Shown: positions 1 to 10,335 of the stretch, piece after piece
How the letters are laid out: every line of letters starts with the position of its first letter
Numbering within the stretch: the stretch's first letter is position 1
Translations under genes and position numbers: made by a program
Source: Utricularia gibba
Lineage: Eukaryota > Streptophyta > Magnoliopsida > Lamiales > Lentibulariaceae
Reading direction: 5' to 3'
Assembly (NCBI GenBank): GCA_002189035.1
Contig: NEEC01000009.1
Span: forward strand, 1,426,001-1,490,000
Length of the DNA: 64,000 nt
Notes under the pieces: model-generated
Seen by the model: only the letters and a program-made list of their open reading frames with translations
Told to the model about the DNA's origin: nothing
Database searches by the model: none

Positions 1-1
1 T

Positions 2-243
2 CTTCTTTCAAGATGCCGGCCCGACTGCCCCATCTTCGCCTTCACCACAACAACATCCGTGCGCAGGCGTCTGAACCTGCAGTGGGGTTGATACCCTTCC
101 GATTAACATTTGCACATGACATGGAGAGCAATCTGAACAAAACCTTCTCCTTACTCAAGGCCAGGGGATTGATCAAGCCCGGTGATCTGGTCATCGCTGT
201 CACAGACATGCTGCAGTCAATCCAAGTCATGAATGTACCTTAA
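2..243 (+). CDS. Plastid-type pyruvate kinase, C-terminal end (partial, frame-broken)
   Basis: This is the last coding stretch of a pyruvate kinase, which makes pyruvate and ATP from phosphoenolpyruvate and ADP in glycolysis. The gene runs off the left edge. Bases 2-88 in one frame read [10 protein letters not shown], the family's C-terminal-domain start, then RRLNLQWG. From base 88 the next frame continues with GLIPFRLTF and ends with [12 protein letters not shown] and a stop at 241-243. I recall that ending from the plastidial isozyme A/alpha group rather than the cytosolic enzymes. Neither frame alone covers both halves; the break lies in the run tggggttg at 83-90, where one extra base (for example a fifth G) restores the family pattern. 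The gap is too short for an intron. I read it as a sequencing deletion, although a recent frameshift allele is possible. Family sure; isozyme less so. Confidence 0.8.
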   Translation, partial: SFKMPARLPHLRLHHNNIRAQASEPAVGLIPFRLTFAHDMESNLNKTFSLLKARGLIKPGDLVIAVTDMLQSIQVMNVP

Positions 244-1122
244 GAGAAGATGATTCTAGAGCCGCGATGTTTGCCCTTGTGATGCATACTCTAGACCTTA
301 CCTTGTCCTCCTCTTTTGAGAAGCAATGATGAGAGCTCAGCTGTTTTCCATCCATGGCAGATGCCAACTTGCAGACAACATACACTAAATGTTGTCTTCC
401 AGAAGCTGGTACTATAAATGCCCAACCAACCCCTCCCTGCTCACCTCACCACCTCTCCCTTCCAGCCACTCATTCAGCTGATCTTTTGCAACGCACCACG
501 ATATCCCATACCCCCCAAGTCACCCATAAAAGCGACAAGGCATCTCAGAAGCTCCACCCGCCTTTGATTTTCAAGACCATTGAGAAAAAAAATACTACTG
601 TTTCAGGTAGAGTCTTATGTCACTAGTGCGTGAGAATGTGGACCACAAGTCCCTAGCGCTGTCTCTGGTACTGTTGCAGCTGCAGAAATACAGACTGTCC
701 CATGTGCTCTGTCGACTCACATCCATCAGCCCACTTTTATTGTATTTCTCGCGCTCAAAGGCAGGGCAGGGTTACCCCTCCTTGCTTCATCATTAGACTT
801 CCATCTCCCAACCTTGGCCCCGGTCCGGTTAGGACACCATGGTTTGGTAGTACGTCCGGAAAATAATAAATTTTAAATCCACAAATTATATTTAAAGATA
901 TTCAAAATAAATTCTATAAAAAAAATCCCGGGTCCGGTTAGGAAACCATGGTTTGGTAGTACGTCCGGTTAATAATAAATTTTAAGTCCACAAATTATAT
1001 TTAAAGATATCTAAAATAAATTCTATAAAAAAAATCAACTTCCCTCTAGTAGTAATAGTAATAGAAAGAATACAAGGGCTACAGTTTGAATTATTAAATA
1101 AATAAATTCAATTTTGATTCCG
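244..1122. other. Intergenic region between convergent pyruvate kinase and KCS genes
   Basis: This is the space between two convergent genes and should hold both 3' UTRs. The open frame at 354-626 has no recognisable protein similarity. The only structure I see is the tandem duplication at 822-1036, listed separately. Confidence 0.6.
822..1036. repeat. Tandem duplication, two copies of a 109-bp unit
   Basis: Copy 1 (822-930) and copy 2 (931-1036) both start ggtccggttagg and run through catggtttggtagtacgtcc into an AT-rich tail ending in an A-run. The offset is 109 bases and only a handful of positions differ. It lies downstream of both convergent genes and has no coding frame. Confidence 0.9.
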
Positions 1123-2765
1123 TTAATTATTGACCGAGAGAGTGGCCACTCTAGGGACCTCAACGGGGAACTCATGGATCTCATCCATCCACGGGTTCTT
1201 TTCTTTTTCAGGGTCGACCCGTCTCAGGGCTTTCCAGACAGCGCTGTTGCATTTAAAACCCGACCCGAAAGCGATCTGCCAGGTCCGATCGCCTTTCCGG
1301 ATCCTCCCTTTGGCTTCCGTGTATGCCAGTTCGTACCACAGCGAGCTGCTGGAGGTGTTGCCGAATCGGTAAAGCGTCATTCTGGAGGGCTCCATGTGCC
1401 ACGGCGTGAGTTCTAGGTTCTTCTCGAGCTCGTCGAGGACCGCTCTGCCGCCGGCGTGGATGCAGAAGTGTTCGAAGGCGAGCTTGAAGTCGGGGATGTA
1501 GGGTTTGATTTTCATGTTGAAGGCCTTGCGCATGATGAGAGTGGCTAAGAAGAGGAGCTGCTCGGACATCGGGAGCACGATTGGGCCCAGGGTTGTGATG
1601 TTCGTCTTCAGGGCTTCGCCGGCGACGGCCATTAGATCTTTCGAGAGGGATACGCCGACTTCTCCCTTTTCGTCTTCTTCTTGGAACACGCAGGAGTAGC
1701 TTCTGTCGTCGGAGCCTTTGTGGGTTCTTACTGTGTGCATCAATTGGTATTTTGCGCGGCGGCGATCGGAGGGCTTGTTGGAGAGGAGAATCGCCGCGCC
1801 GCCCATTCGGAAAATGCAGTTGGAAACGAGCATTGACCGCTGGTTACCGAAGTACCAATTCAGAGTGATGTTCTCCATGCTCACAACCAGTGCATAGGAA
1901 TTCGGATTCACCTGAATTTGGGGTGGAGGGAAAAATTAGGGTTCTGGGAAATCGATCCAAAATCAGGATTACAGAAAATTCGGGATCCAATTGTTGGTAC
2001 CTGGAGGAGCTGTTTAGCGAGATCAATGGAGATCAATCCTGCGCTGCAACCCATCCCACCGAGATTGTAGCTCAGAATATTTCCCCTAAGCTTGTAGTGA
2101 TTGACGATCATGGCAGAGAGTGATGGGGTTGGGTTAAACAAGCTGCAGTTGACTACCAGGATTCCAATATCCTTAGCCTTGACGCCAGTTTTGTTCAGCA
2201 ACTCGTCAATGGCACCAAACATCACCATTTCAGCTTCCTTTCTAGCGGCAGCCATATTGGGATTTGCAGGAGCGCTCAATATAGCATCAGGGAAGTAAGT
2301 TTTCTGTCCCAAACCAGACCTCTCGATGATCCTCTTCTGAAACTCCAAATTCTCAGGGGTGAAACATTGAGCCTGGTTGGATTTTTCCATGAACATTTCT
2401 TTGGTGCACATATTCTCAGGCCGTGGTTTGTAGCAAGCAAAGTCTACAAGGAACACTTTTCTGGGTCTGCTCATGAAATAGAGCGTGGCTAAGAAGACCA
2501 TGAGAGTTGAACAAACAACGACTGTAACAAGGTTGAATCTGAGTTGATCCCAGAGCTGGATGAGGTCTTGGGATTCGAGAGTCGTGAGATGAAAAGAGGA
2601 GACGCCGAGGAACGGGACGAGGAGCAGATACATACCGTGAGAGATCAAGTAGTGATACCCAAGTTTCACATACTTGAGTCTCACGGACTGCTGGAAATTG
2701 GGAAGCCTGCTCTTCTGCTCTGCGTTCACTGAGATCTTCCCAACAGACTCACCTTCACTACCCAT
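1123..2765 (-). CDS. 3-ketoacyl-CoA synthase (KCS)
   Basis: This is the condensing enzyme of very-long-chain fatty-acid elongation in the ER. It adds malonyl-CoA to acyl-CoA to supply wax, suberin and sphingolipid precursors. Exons are 2765-2001 and 1911-1123, with an 89-bp GT-AG intron and phase 0. The protein is about 517 residues, the normal length. Two N-terminal membrane segments lie near residues 40-60 and 78-98. The catalytic triad is visible: Cys240 in LGGMGCSAG, His407 in FCIHAGG and Asn440 in RFGNTSSSS. The start MGSEGESV is chosen over an in-frame ATG 12 codons upstream (2801), because that stretch lies where a leader would be; either is possible. The N-terminal style resembles the KCS4/KCS9/KCS17 group, but I do not assign a member. 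Confidence 0.95.
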
Positions 2766-3511
2766 ATTTTCTTCCGTGTTCCGAACTGCAGAATCAAACA
2801 AAGCCTCGCAGGGGGGAGAAAGACAGAGAGGAGCTGAGAATGAGGATGGGTGGAGTGTGGTATTTAAACAGGAAGAAGAAGAAGAGAGAAAGAGGGGGTG
2901 TAAATGAGGGGCCGGTGACAGATGGGAGGCCGGCCGGGGAAGCCAACTACCCGAACTAATTCAGCCTGTAAATTCAAAGCCAAACACAAGGAACTACTCA
3001 AACAATGAGCCACATGGGAGAAAAGAAAACTGGACACGGCATTTCATTTATTTATTTTTGAGAGAAGAGAGCCAGCCAGGACACGGGGGCGAAAGCAATC
3101 TGGTCTCGCCCCTTGATCTCCTCATCTGCTTGATTGCTTACCCCTAGATAAACAGAATCAGATCAGAGAGCGGCCATGGATTTTTGAGACAAGGGATCAT
3201 GACATGCCAGAGCAAAGCCCTGTTGCTCGATTATCCCTAACAGTGCTTGTTTATTTTGACTTTGATTCGAAATTAGTTGGGAGTTGGGAGGGAAGTGGAA
3301 GATTGAATGCAGTAGGGACGAGGGCAACGTGGGGTTGCTCTATCAATGAGCTGCTGAATGTTTTCGTGTGCGGGGAAGTCAAAAAGACGAAGACCCGTTC
3401 TTCCCTCGTCGGTCAACCCAACTTGCCCGGGCCCAGCTGGCAGATACCTTCCTTCCCCTTCATTTGGGCCTCACGTTGCCTAGCCCAATAAGAGCCCAGG
3501 CAAGTGATCGA

Positions 3512-3547
3512 GAATAAATAAATAAATAAATATATATATATATATAA
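3512..3547. repeat. Microsatellite (AATA)n followed by (TA)n
   Basis: A run of AATA units passes directly into about nine TA units. Confidence 0.9.
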
Positions 3548-5180
3548 TATTTACCATGAATATAAATAAATATCTTCTGACACAGAAATTACACACCGGC
3601 ATGCCCACGTCCATCGCGGGAAAGAAGGGCTGCCACGAAATCTCAATCCCCATCCCGTGGGGCCCGTTTCTGACGCGTGTAAAATATCAACCCAACGACA
3701 ATATTTCTTTTTATAATATTTTCATTTTGAGTGGAACAAAATTCATAGAAGGGGTTTAATAAAAAAATGCATATTCATTTGATTATAGATAAATTAAAAT
3801 TCACGTAAATCTATTTAAATCCGCCCATGTGAACGTGATGATCCAGAAAATATTGATTATAATTCTAGTGTGCGAGCTTAATTCTTCCTTCTTATATAGT
3901 GATATTGTCAAGGTGTGTTTTATTTTGGTTTCTCAATATCAAGTGCACCGAAAATCCAGTTATGCATACCCCTCATAGATCAAACGTGTCCACATATTCG
4001 TTGGGGTGTCCGAGAGTTGAATACCATACTATTGAAATTAAGAATTCGAAAAATATACATAAAAACATATATTACATTATAGAAAAATAAGTCTAACTGA
4101 TTATTAATAATTTATAATGTTTTATATTTTTGATTATTTTATTTTCAAATCCAATTGTAATATCGTTATATTCTAATACATACAAAAACACAAAGCAAGA
4201 AGAAGAAGCCCTAGAAATGGCAACCGATTGATTGCGTATTTAGAAAGAAAGAAAGTCGTGTGTTGATGGTTGATAAGCGCGGATGCCCATCCTCTAACTA
4301 GTAATCTGATTATCACAGAAACAAGGGAGTGGTCGACCTCGTTGACGTCTAAATTCGGAGTGTCCAAGGAACTTGAGGTCGGAGCTGTGTGATGGAGCCT
4401 GGGGAGTTATCCTGTCCGCGTTTGGACACTCCCGGGCGGGCTGATTCAGAACGCACGGTCTGCATCGGGTGAGAATTACGTTCCACATACCCAGCAAAAG
4501 GCTCTAAAATCGTACGGTGATGATTTTGTTGTTGTTATATGTTGAACAACAATGGCGATGGTGATAAGAAGAGGATGAGGATAAGCACTCGCCCACTCCC
4601 AACATGTCACATGTCCCACCATCCCATCAACTTCCCTTTCTCATACCAGTCCACATTCACGTCTTACGGGCTTTTTTTCTTTGCTACAATTGTAAGTTTC
4701 CGATGCGGGTTTTGTTTTGGTTACTTGCTGCTTTTAATTAAACCAACGCACCGGCGAAAGCCTTTGGGGCAGCGGCCACATGGGCGCAGACCCCTCCCCG
4801 GGAACACGACACCCAATTCGAGAGATATGGAGACACGGGGCCACGTGGCGGGGATATCTACTTGGGGACACTTGCAGCAGATATTTGTTTAAATCATTCA
4901 ATTCTATTTTTCTTTAATAATAGAAATTGTGGTGTGTTTGTAATTTTTCTTTTTTTTTTTGTAAATGAGAAGTTGATTTGGGATATGCATGAACTTAGGG
5001 GGTACGGATGCATGTGATAGTAATTTCCATATATGAGTTTTATAAGCCACCAGATTTTCAGGAAAAATAATTTTCTGTTAAAAAAAATTGAAGCGAGGAA
5101 TATTCGAGGAAATGAGAGGAGGGATGCCACGTGTCGGCGGTAGGCGGCCCAGCGTGGGTGATTTATTGGTGAGCTTGTGA

Positions 5181-5190
5181 TTTTATATAT
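5181..5190 (+). promoter_or_regulatory. Probable TATA box of the CIPK gene
   Basis: The sequence ttttatatat lies about 70 bases before the CIPK start codon, a plausible spacing for a short 5' UTR. Confidence 0.5.
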
Positions 5191-5256
5191 GGAAAAAAAA
5201 GGATGGCATCAATGATTCATCACTGGTAGAAGAAGAAGCAAGAGAGCGTTGCAGCG

Positions 5257-6555
5257 ATGGCCCACAAGGATACACAGCCGGGCGTCGCAGCCGCCAAGCT
5301 CAGGCGGGCTTCCAGCGCCGGTGGCGGCAGCGGCTCTATCATACTAGAAAGGTACCAACTCGGTCGTCTTCTAGGCCGGGGTAGTTTTGCAAAAGTGTAT
5401 CTGGGGACGTCTATGGAAAATGGCGACTCTGTGGTCGCAATCAAGGTTATAGAAAAGGGATCCACGATCGACGCCGCTATGGAGTCGGTGATTTTAAGGG
5501 AAGTCTCCGCCATGCGCCGCCTTCAGCATCATCCTAACATTTTGAAGCTACATGAAGTGATGGCCACCAAGTCAAAGATCTATCTCGTTATGGAGCTAGC
5601 CGAGGGCGGCGAGCTCTTCGCCAAGCTCTATCGCCTCTGTAGATTCTCTGAAGAGGCGGCGCGGAAGTACTTTCAACAAGTCGTCTCTGCCCTCCGATTC
5701 TGCCATCAGAACGGGATCGCGCACCGAGACATCAAGCCGCAGAATCTTCTGCTCGATAGAAACGGGATGGTGAAAATCACAGATTTCGGGCTCTCCGCTC
5801 TTCCCGAACAAAAAAGAGACGGACTTTTGCACACCGCCTGTGGAACGCCGGCGTATAGTGCGCCGGAGGTGGTGTATCGGAAAGGCTACGACGGCGAAAA
5901 GGCCGACGCTTGGTCGTGCGGTGTTCTCCTATACGTTTTCTTGGTGGGTCGCCTCCCCTTCGACGACAGCAATTTGGCGGAAATGTACAAGGCAATGCGC
6001 CGCCGCGCATTCGACATCCCCAATTGGGTTTCGAAATCGGCGAAGATCTTGATACAGAGGCTCATGGATCCAAACCCAGAAACAAGATTGAGCCTTAACG
6101 ACTTAGTTAAGCTTTCTTGGTTTAAAAAATCGTTTTCCCTTCAAAGTTTGAGCACCGATGCACAAAGTCATCTCGAATCAGAAGTGTCTTCTCAATACTT
6201 GCCCAGAAAGCCTACAGCTTTCGACATAATTTCATTCTCTTCTGGGCTGAATCTATCAGGTTTGTTTGAGGATGAAGAGTCCATAAAAGAAATGAAGTTT
6301 ACAAGTGCACTGAGCATAGGTGAGATCAAAGAGAAGGTGATGCAAGTTGGGGGTGAATTGGGATACAGAATACAGAGGGACAAGTGTGGTGAGATCAGAA
6401 TGGTGAACGGAGGAGTTCATTTGGTTGTGGAGATATGGGAAATGAGTGCAGAACTCTGGTTTGTGGAGCTCAAATTTACTGGTTGTGGAGTCGATTCTCA
6501 GTGGGAGGAAATGAAAAGAAAGCTCGATGGCATAGCACTTTCATGGGTGAATTGA
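5257..6555 (+). CDS. CBL-interacting protein kinase (CIPK4/CIPK7-like)
   Basis: This is a Ser/Thr kinase of the SnRK3 family that is activated by calcineurin-B-like calcium sensors and phosphorylates transporters and other targets. It is one uninterrupted 432-codon frame, as in the intronless CIPK clade. The glycine loop LGRGSFAKVYLG is near residues 39-50, Lys63 in VAIK, the catalytic loop HRDIKPQN with Asp158, DFG at 177-179, and SAPE around 201-204. The C-terminal regulatory part carries a NAF-type motif at about 320-338 (TAFDIISFSSGLNLSGLF), here starting Thr-Ala-Phe rather than Asn-Ala-Phe. A phosphatase-interaction region follows. All catalytic residues are present, so it should be active. 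Overall similarity is closest to Arabidopsis CIPK4/CIPK7. Confidence 0.95.
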   Translation: MAHKDTQPGVAAAKLRRASSAGGGSGSIILERYQLGRLLGRGSFAKVYLGTSMENGDSVVAIKVIEKGSTIDAAMESVILREVSAMRRLQHHPNILKLHEVMATKSKIYLVMELAEGGELFAKLYRLCRFSEEAARKYFQQVVSALRFCHQNGIAHRDIKPQNLLLDRNGMVKITDFGLSALPEQKRDGLLHTACGTPAYSAPEVVYRKGYDGEKADAWSCGVLLYVFLVGRLPFDDSNLAEMYKAMRRRAFDIPNWVSKSAKILIQRLMDPNPETRLSLNDLVKLSWFKKSFSLQSLSTDAQSHLESEVSSQYLPRKPTAFDIISFSSGLNLSGLFEDEESIKEMKFTSALSIGEIKEKVMQVGGELGYRIQRDKCGEIRMVNGGVHLVVEIWEMSAELWFVELKFTGCGVDSQWEEMKRKLDGIALSWVN

Positions 6556-7634
6556 AAACCTTCATCTCTTCAACTACTACTCTGCAATTAGACACCAGAA
6601 TGATTTGGACCTTGGGGGCAGAGTTGATGAAATCAGGCAGCTTCTCTGAAGCTAACAAGACATCCTCCTCTGTAACCTGGTAGATTGCATAGTTACTTCT
6701 CCTGTTAGATATAATATGCTGTAATAAACGCTGCCGCTGCTGGTGCTCTTTTCTTGCATGTCTTCTTTCTTGCTGCAACAGTAAATGAAAGCATTCATTG
6801 GGAAGAGGCGTGTATTTAGTAGAACATGCATTTCTCTATTGGTTCCAACGTGGGATGACTGACTATCTATCTATAAACCTCAGCAGATGAGAGTTATTGT
6901 ATGTTCTCATAAACAGTTAAATGGCGCTATTGATGCAATATTGCAGACAAGATTATGTATATTCTGAATCAATGCAAGCAAACAATGTCCAAATTATCAG
7001 AGGCATCAAGATTCTTTTACGAGCCTTCAGCCAACATAGCACAGACTACCTTCTGAAACGAACACTTGGAGAACAGAAAGCATGAAAACGGACCTTGGTG
7101 GGCCATTGATGCAACAATGCACAGAAGATGTTCTGAAACAAATGAAGGAAAGCAGTGTCTGAAGATGGTTCAGGAGTAGTGGATCTAATACATCACCATG
7201 AAGACATCTGCTGCCATAGCGACTCAGCCGCTATTCCACTCTCTGTTCCATCTCAGAGACATGATGATCATCAAGAATGATTCGGCCTCAAAGCCTTCAA
7301 CTTTCATGGATCAGAGTAACTTTTACCTTCAAACTGACCCCTAGTTATCAGGAGGCGCCGTACGCAGCATTCACCATTCAGCCGCAGCATGGAGCGCCTG
7401 TGCTGCTGAGGAAACTGTAGAGGGGGCGTATGGTCTTCACCGGAAAGTTTCCAGTTTGGAATTATTGCGATGTTTACTGAGTATTCAATTGTCATCAAGA
7501 ATAATTCTGATGTTGCACAAACAGAATGGATAATGCATGAACAACACTAAACCAGGGAAAAGAAGAATCAAGAATCCTTCATACAAATCACGGTAATAAG
7601 CATAACAAGAACAAATACTAGCTTTTTCCTGATT
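6556..7634. other. Intergenic region, CIPK and PRA1 3' flanks
   Basis: This is the space between convergent genes. Loose echoes of a short phrase (tgatgcaat...gcaga near 6932 and again near 7108; ttctgaaac near 7052 and 7130) suggest an old imperfect duplication. I found no gene. Confidence 0.4.
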
Positions 7635-8138
7635 TCAGATATCGGAATAGTCTCCCATCGGATTATCAGCCGCGTTAAGCAGAGATCCATACGGTGAATC
7701 AATCTCCGGCGCACGTAAAGCCCCATGAACGATCACAATCGCAGCCCCGATAACCACCGCAATCAAGAGCTTGAACCAAACGCTGGTCCACACAACCGCA
7801 CCCAAAGTCAACACGCTGAGAATTCCCACGATTATCCTTCGATCGGCTTCGTAATCGAGGACGGAGATAGTGTCCTCGGAAGCAAAAACCAAGTAAATCC
7901 AGGCGGCGAAGATGCATAGAAACAGGATTAATGATAGCGGCCGAAAGAGAAGGCTCAAAGCGAAGACGACAAAACCTAGGGCAACATAGTTTGGGAGGAA
8001 GAAACGAAAATTTTGTCTGATACGGAAGGAGGCCTCCGTCACGGAGACTGGGAGACTCAACGCCGACGTACTTAGAAACAGCGGCCACGGCCGGAAAACG
8101 CCCGACATCGGCGGTTGAGTAGCAGCCGCCCCTGACAT
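7635..8138 (-). CDS. PRA1 family (prenylated Rab acceptor) protein
   Basis: This is a small membrane protein of the endomembrane system that binds prenylated Rab GTPases and acts in vesicle traffic. The single exon encodes 167 residues. The family pattern is clear: RIRQNFRFFLPNYV after a short cytosolic leader, then two hydrophobic hairpins (about residues 50-85 and 103-140) separated by a polar linker, and the conserved ending HGALRAP. The start ATG at 8138 begins MSGAAATQPP; the next Met is ten codons in. A single-exon gene is normal for plant PRA1. I do not assign a subgroup. Confidence 0.88.
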   Translation of the reverse strand: MSGAAATQPPMSGVFRPWPLFLSTSALSLPVSVTEASFRIRQNFRFFLPNYVALGFVVFALSLLFRPLSLILFLCIFAAWIYLVFASEDTISVLDYEADRRIIVGILSVLTLGAVVWTSVWFKLLIAVVIGAAIVIVHGALRAPEIDSPYGSLLNAADNPMGDYSDI

Positions 8139-8282
8139 TTCGCGTTGAATCGGGAAATAAATTCCCAGACTATTTTACTTATAAACTAGCATCGGCCTTC
8201 CGCCGGAAAAAAAAAAAAAAACTTAAATACTTCCATTAATAAACACAACCCCATTAATAAACACAACCTCCCACTTCACCTC

Positions 8283-8816
8283 CTACGGCATTGGTCCAAG
8301 GTACTCACCTTCCAAGCTAACAACAGCCCGGAAGTCCTTCTCAGTCTCCTCGTACTTCTCAGCGAGCACCATAAACCTTACAGCAGTCCCCTTCTCAATC
8401 TTCTTCCCAGATTTCTGATGCCTGAAGATGGGGTTATCACCTGGGACAAAGTCGAAGTCCGGCATTTTGCGATGAGAAAGGTATATCTTTTCAGCCGGCC
8501 CGCATCTCACGAACACCCCGTGCTTGAGGATTTTGTGGGCTGTTCCTTCCAAGACCTCTCCTGTGAACATCTTGAACGTGATGCAGCTGAACTCAACGGG
8601 AAACAAGAAGTCTCCTGAGTTCTGGCGAATGACTCCCTTCCCAATGTGCTCCAATGTTGTTACAGCAAGGTAATAGCCAAGGTCCCTGGAGCATTTCTTC
8701 ACCGCGAAGTCGCCCAGAAGTCGAACCAGTATAGCCTTTTGAAGCATCAATCCTTCTGGGTCCACGCTTTCAGGAGGAATCTCCACATTCCATGACAACC
8801 GGGATTTGAGATACAT
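8283..8816 (-). CDS. NRPE7: RNA polymerase IV/V subunit 7 (Rpb7-like), copy 1
   Basis: This is the stalk subunit of the plant-specific RNA polymerases IV and V that drive RNA-directed DNA methylation. The single coding exon gives 177 residues. It follows the Pol IV/V version of Rpb7: starts MYLKSRLSWNV, then GLMLQKAI, LGYYLAVTTL, an OB-fold with HKILKHGVFVRCGP and YLSHRKMPDF, and ends SLEGEYLGPMP. Pol II Rpb7 has a different start (MFFHIVLERN) and ending, so I favour the Pol IV/V type. A paralogue lies immediately upstream on the same strand (9805-10335). NRPD7 and NRPE7 cannot be separated by eye. Confidence 0.9.
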   Translation of the reverse strand: MYLKSRLSWNVEIPPESVDPEGLMLQKAILVRLLGDFAVKKCSRDLGYYLAVTTLEHIGKGVIRQNSGDFLFPVEFSCITFKMFTGEVLEGTAHKILKHGVFVRCGPAEKIYLSHRKMPDFDFVPGDNPIFRHQKSGKKIEKGTAVRFMVLAEKYEETEKDFRAVVSLEGEYLGPMP

Positions 8817-9804
8817 CTTTAACTTGTGCTTCCTGTCTGTAATGAGACTATGTAATGGCTGAACGACATTGGAAAGTAACTCACAGACTGGCCGGACTTC
8901 ACTAATCTATTCAACAGTAATGACATATAACTTAACCTTGAAAATCAGACGATGCCACGAAGGGCTTCCTTCTTCAGTTCATCTCCCTTGAAAAGCGGGG
9001 GTATCGCGATATCTGCAGAAGAAGCAATGAGCTGACTAATACATCTGACTCTGAAAGGGTCCACGATTTGGGGAAAACCAGTTGAAATCATTACAGCACA
9101 CAGGCAATAGGCAAAAAGCAAAATATCGTATCCTAATGTAAGAAAGCACACTTCAGGGAGCACAAGTGCCAACCCGGAACTGAAGGTAAACAGAGCAATA
9201 ACACGAAATAGGTGAACATAAAAGTAGGAAAATCAGAATCGGGCAATATTTCTATGAAATTCAAGTAACAATTATCCTCAACTCTGGTTGCCAAAGGAGC
9301 CAATTTTCGCCATCTAAACTTCAACTGCGTTTCCAAATTGACACCCATTTCACCAGATTACAGGAATCTGGTTCGCAGCCGCATAATACATCAGAAGAAA
9401 TCGGAGAAAGCGTAATCACAAGTTTTGCAACGCGAAAATTCTGGAAAAACTACATCAGCACTGGACAGAACAAGACTAACCTTTCGTTTTCCTCCACAAA
9501 TACGCTTTGTTTCAAGCTTGCCTGGAAGAATCCCTATCCCCCAAAACAAAAAGATTGAAACTTGAACAAGGAAAACACTCTTCTGTTCGTTGTTGGGCTT
9601 TATTTTTTCACTTCGTACTTTGTATTGAAATTTAACTATTTTGAATAAAAATAGTTACATTATCATCGCAAGTCTCAACTTGCCGAGTTGCAGAGATACA
9701 AGCTGCTCTGGATGTAATCTAATGTAAAATTGCATATCGGATAGATGACGCTTTGGCGCATGCTACAAAAAAGAACATTGCGGGACCACAAGAGAATTAA
9801 GGTT
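8817..9804. other. Leader/promoter of NRPE7-like copy 1 and 3' flank of copy 2
   Basis: This lies between two same-strand paralogues. It probably holds a 5' UTR, possibly with an intron, of copy 1. The minus-strand open frame 8945-9172 looks random and matches no exon of the subunit-7 family. Confidence 0.5.
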
Positions 9805-10335
9805 CTAAGCTAGGGGTCCAAGGTAATCCCCTTCCAGGCTTCCAACCGCTTGAAACTCTTTGTCAATCTCCACAAACTTGATACCTATCACCAAAAACCG
9901 AAGCACAGCTCCCTTTTCGATTTTTGCTGATTTTCTGTTCATGAAGAAGGGGTTCTCCCCTGGCACAAACTCAAAGTCATCCATCTTCTGGTGTGAAAGA
10001 TAAACATTTGCAACAGGCCCACATTGCATGAAAACACCATGCTTCAGAATTTTGTGAACTGTGCCTTCCAACACTTCTCCAGGAAAAATTTTGAAAGTGA
10101 TGCAGCGGAAATCGACTGGAAAGAGAACATCCCCTGTCTGCTTCCTCACTTTTCCCTCTTCTATGTTTACCACCGTAGTCACAGCAAGAAAGTAGCCCAG
10201 ATCCTTTGTAGCTTTCTTAGCAGCAAAATCGGACATCAGTTGAGTAATAATAGCTTTCTGAAGTTTCAGGCCTTCGGTCTCCAGTTTCTCCATATTCAAT
10301 ATCACTTTCCATGACAACTTCAACTCAAGATACAT
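9805..10335 (-). CDS. NRPE7: RNA polymerase IV/V subunit 7 (Rpb7-like), copy 2
   Basis: This is a tandem paralogue of the gene at 8283-8816, with 176 residues in one exon. Long shared blocks include the LQKAI segment, DLGYFLAVTT, GEVLEGTVHKILKHGVF and SLEGDYLGPL, but many positions between them differ, so this is not a very recent copy. FVPGENPFFMNRKSAKI resembles the Arabidopsis NRPE7 sequence I remember slightly more than copy 1 does. Both copies are full length with no broken frame, so both could supply Pol IV/V stalks, perhaps one for each polymerase. Function is inferred from family. Confidence 0.9.
   Translation of the reverse strand: MYLELKLSWKVILNMEKLETEGLKLQKAIITQLMSDFAAKKATKDLGYFLAVTTVVNIEEGKVRKQTGDVLFPVDFRCITFKIFPGEVLEGTVHKILKHGVFMQCGPVANVYLSHQKMDDFEFVPGENPFFMNRKSAKIEKGAVLRFLVIGIKFVEIDKEFQAVGSLEGDYLGPLA

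Larger units (their letters stand above)
2766..5256. other. Intergenic region between divergent KCS and CIPK genes
   Basis: This is about 2.5 kb with the promoters of both neighbours. On the KCS side a TTTAAATA-like box lies near 2862-2870. The rest is AT-rich with short open frames I could not link to any family. It includes the microsatellite at 3512-3547 and a short inverted repeat around 4357-4432. Confidence 0.5.

Noticed and set aside
1-243. Calling the pyruvate kinase end a pseudogene
   Set aside because: Only one base is out of place and the same kind of loss recurs in unrelated intact genes, so an assembly error is more likely.
4150-4510. Possible tRNA or small nuclear RNA in the GC-richer patch
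   Set aside because: I could not form a cloverleaf or find box motifs or a Pol III terminator arrangement.
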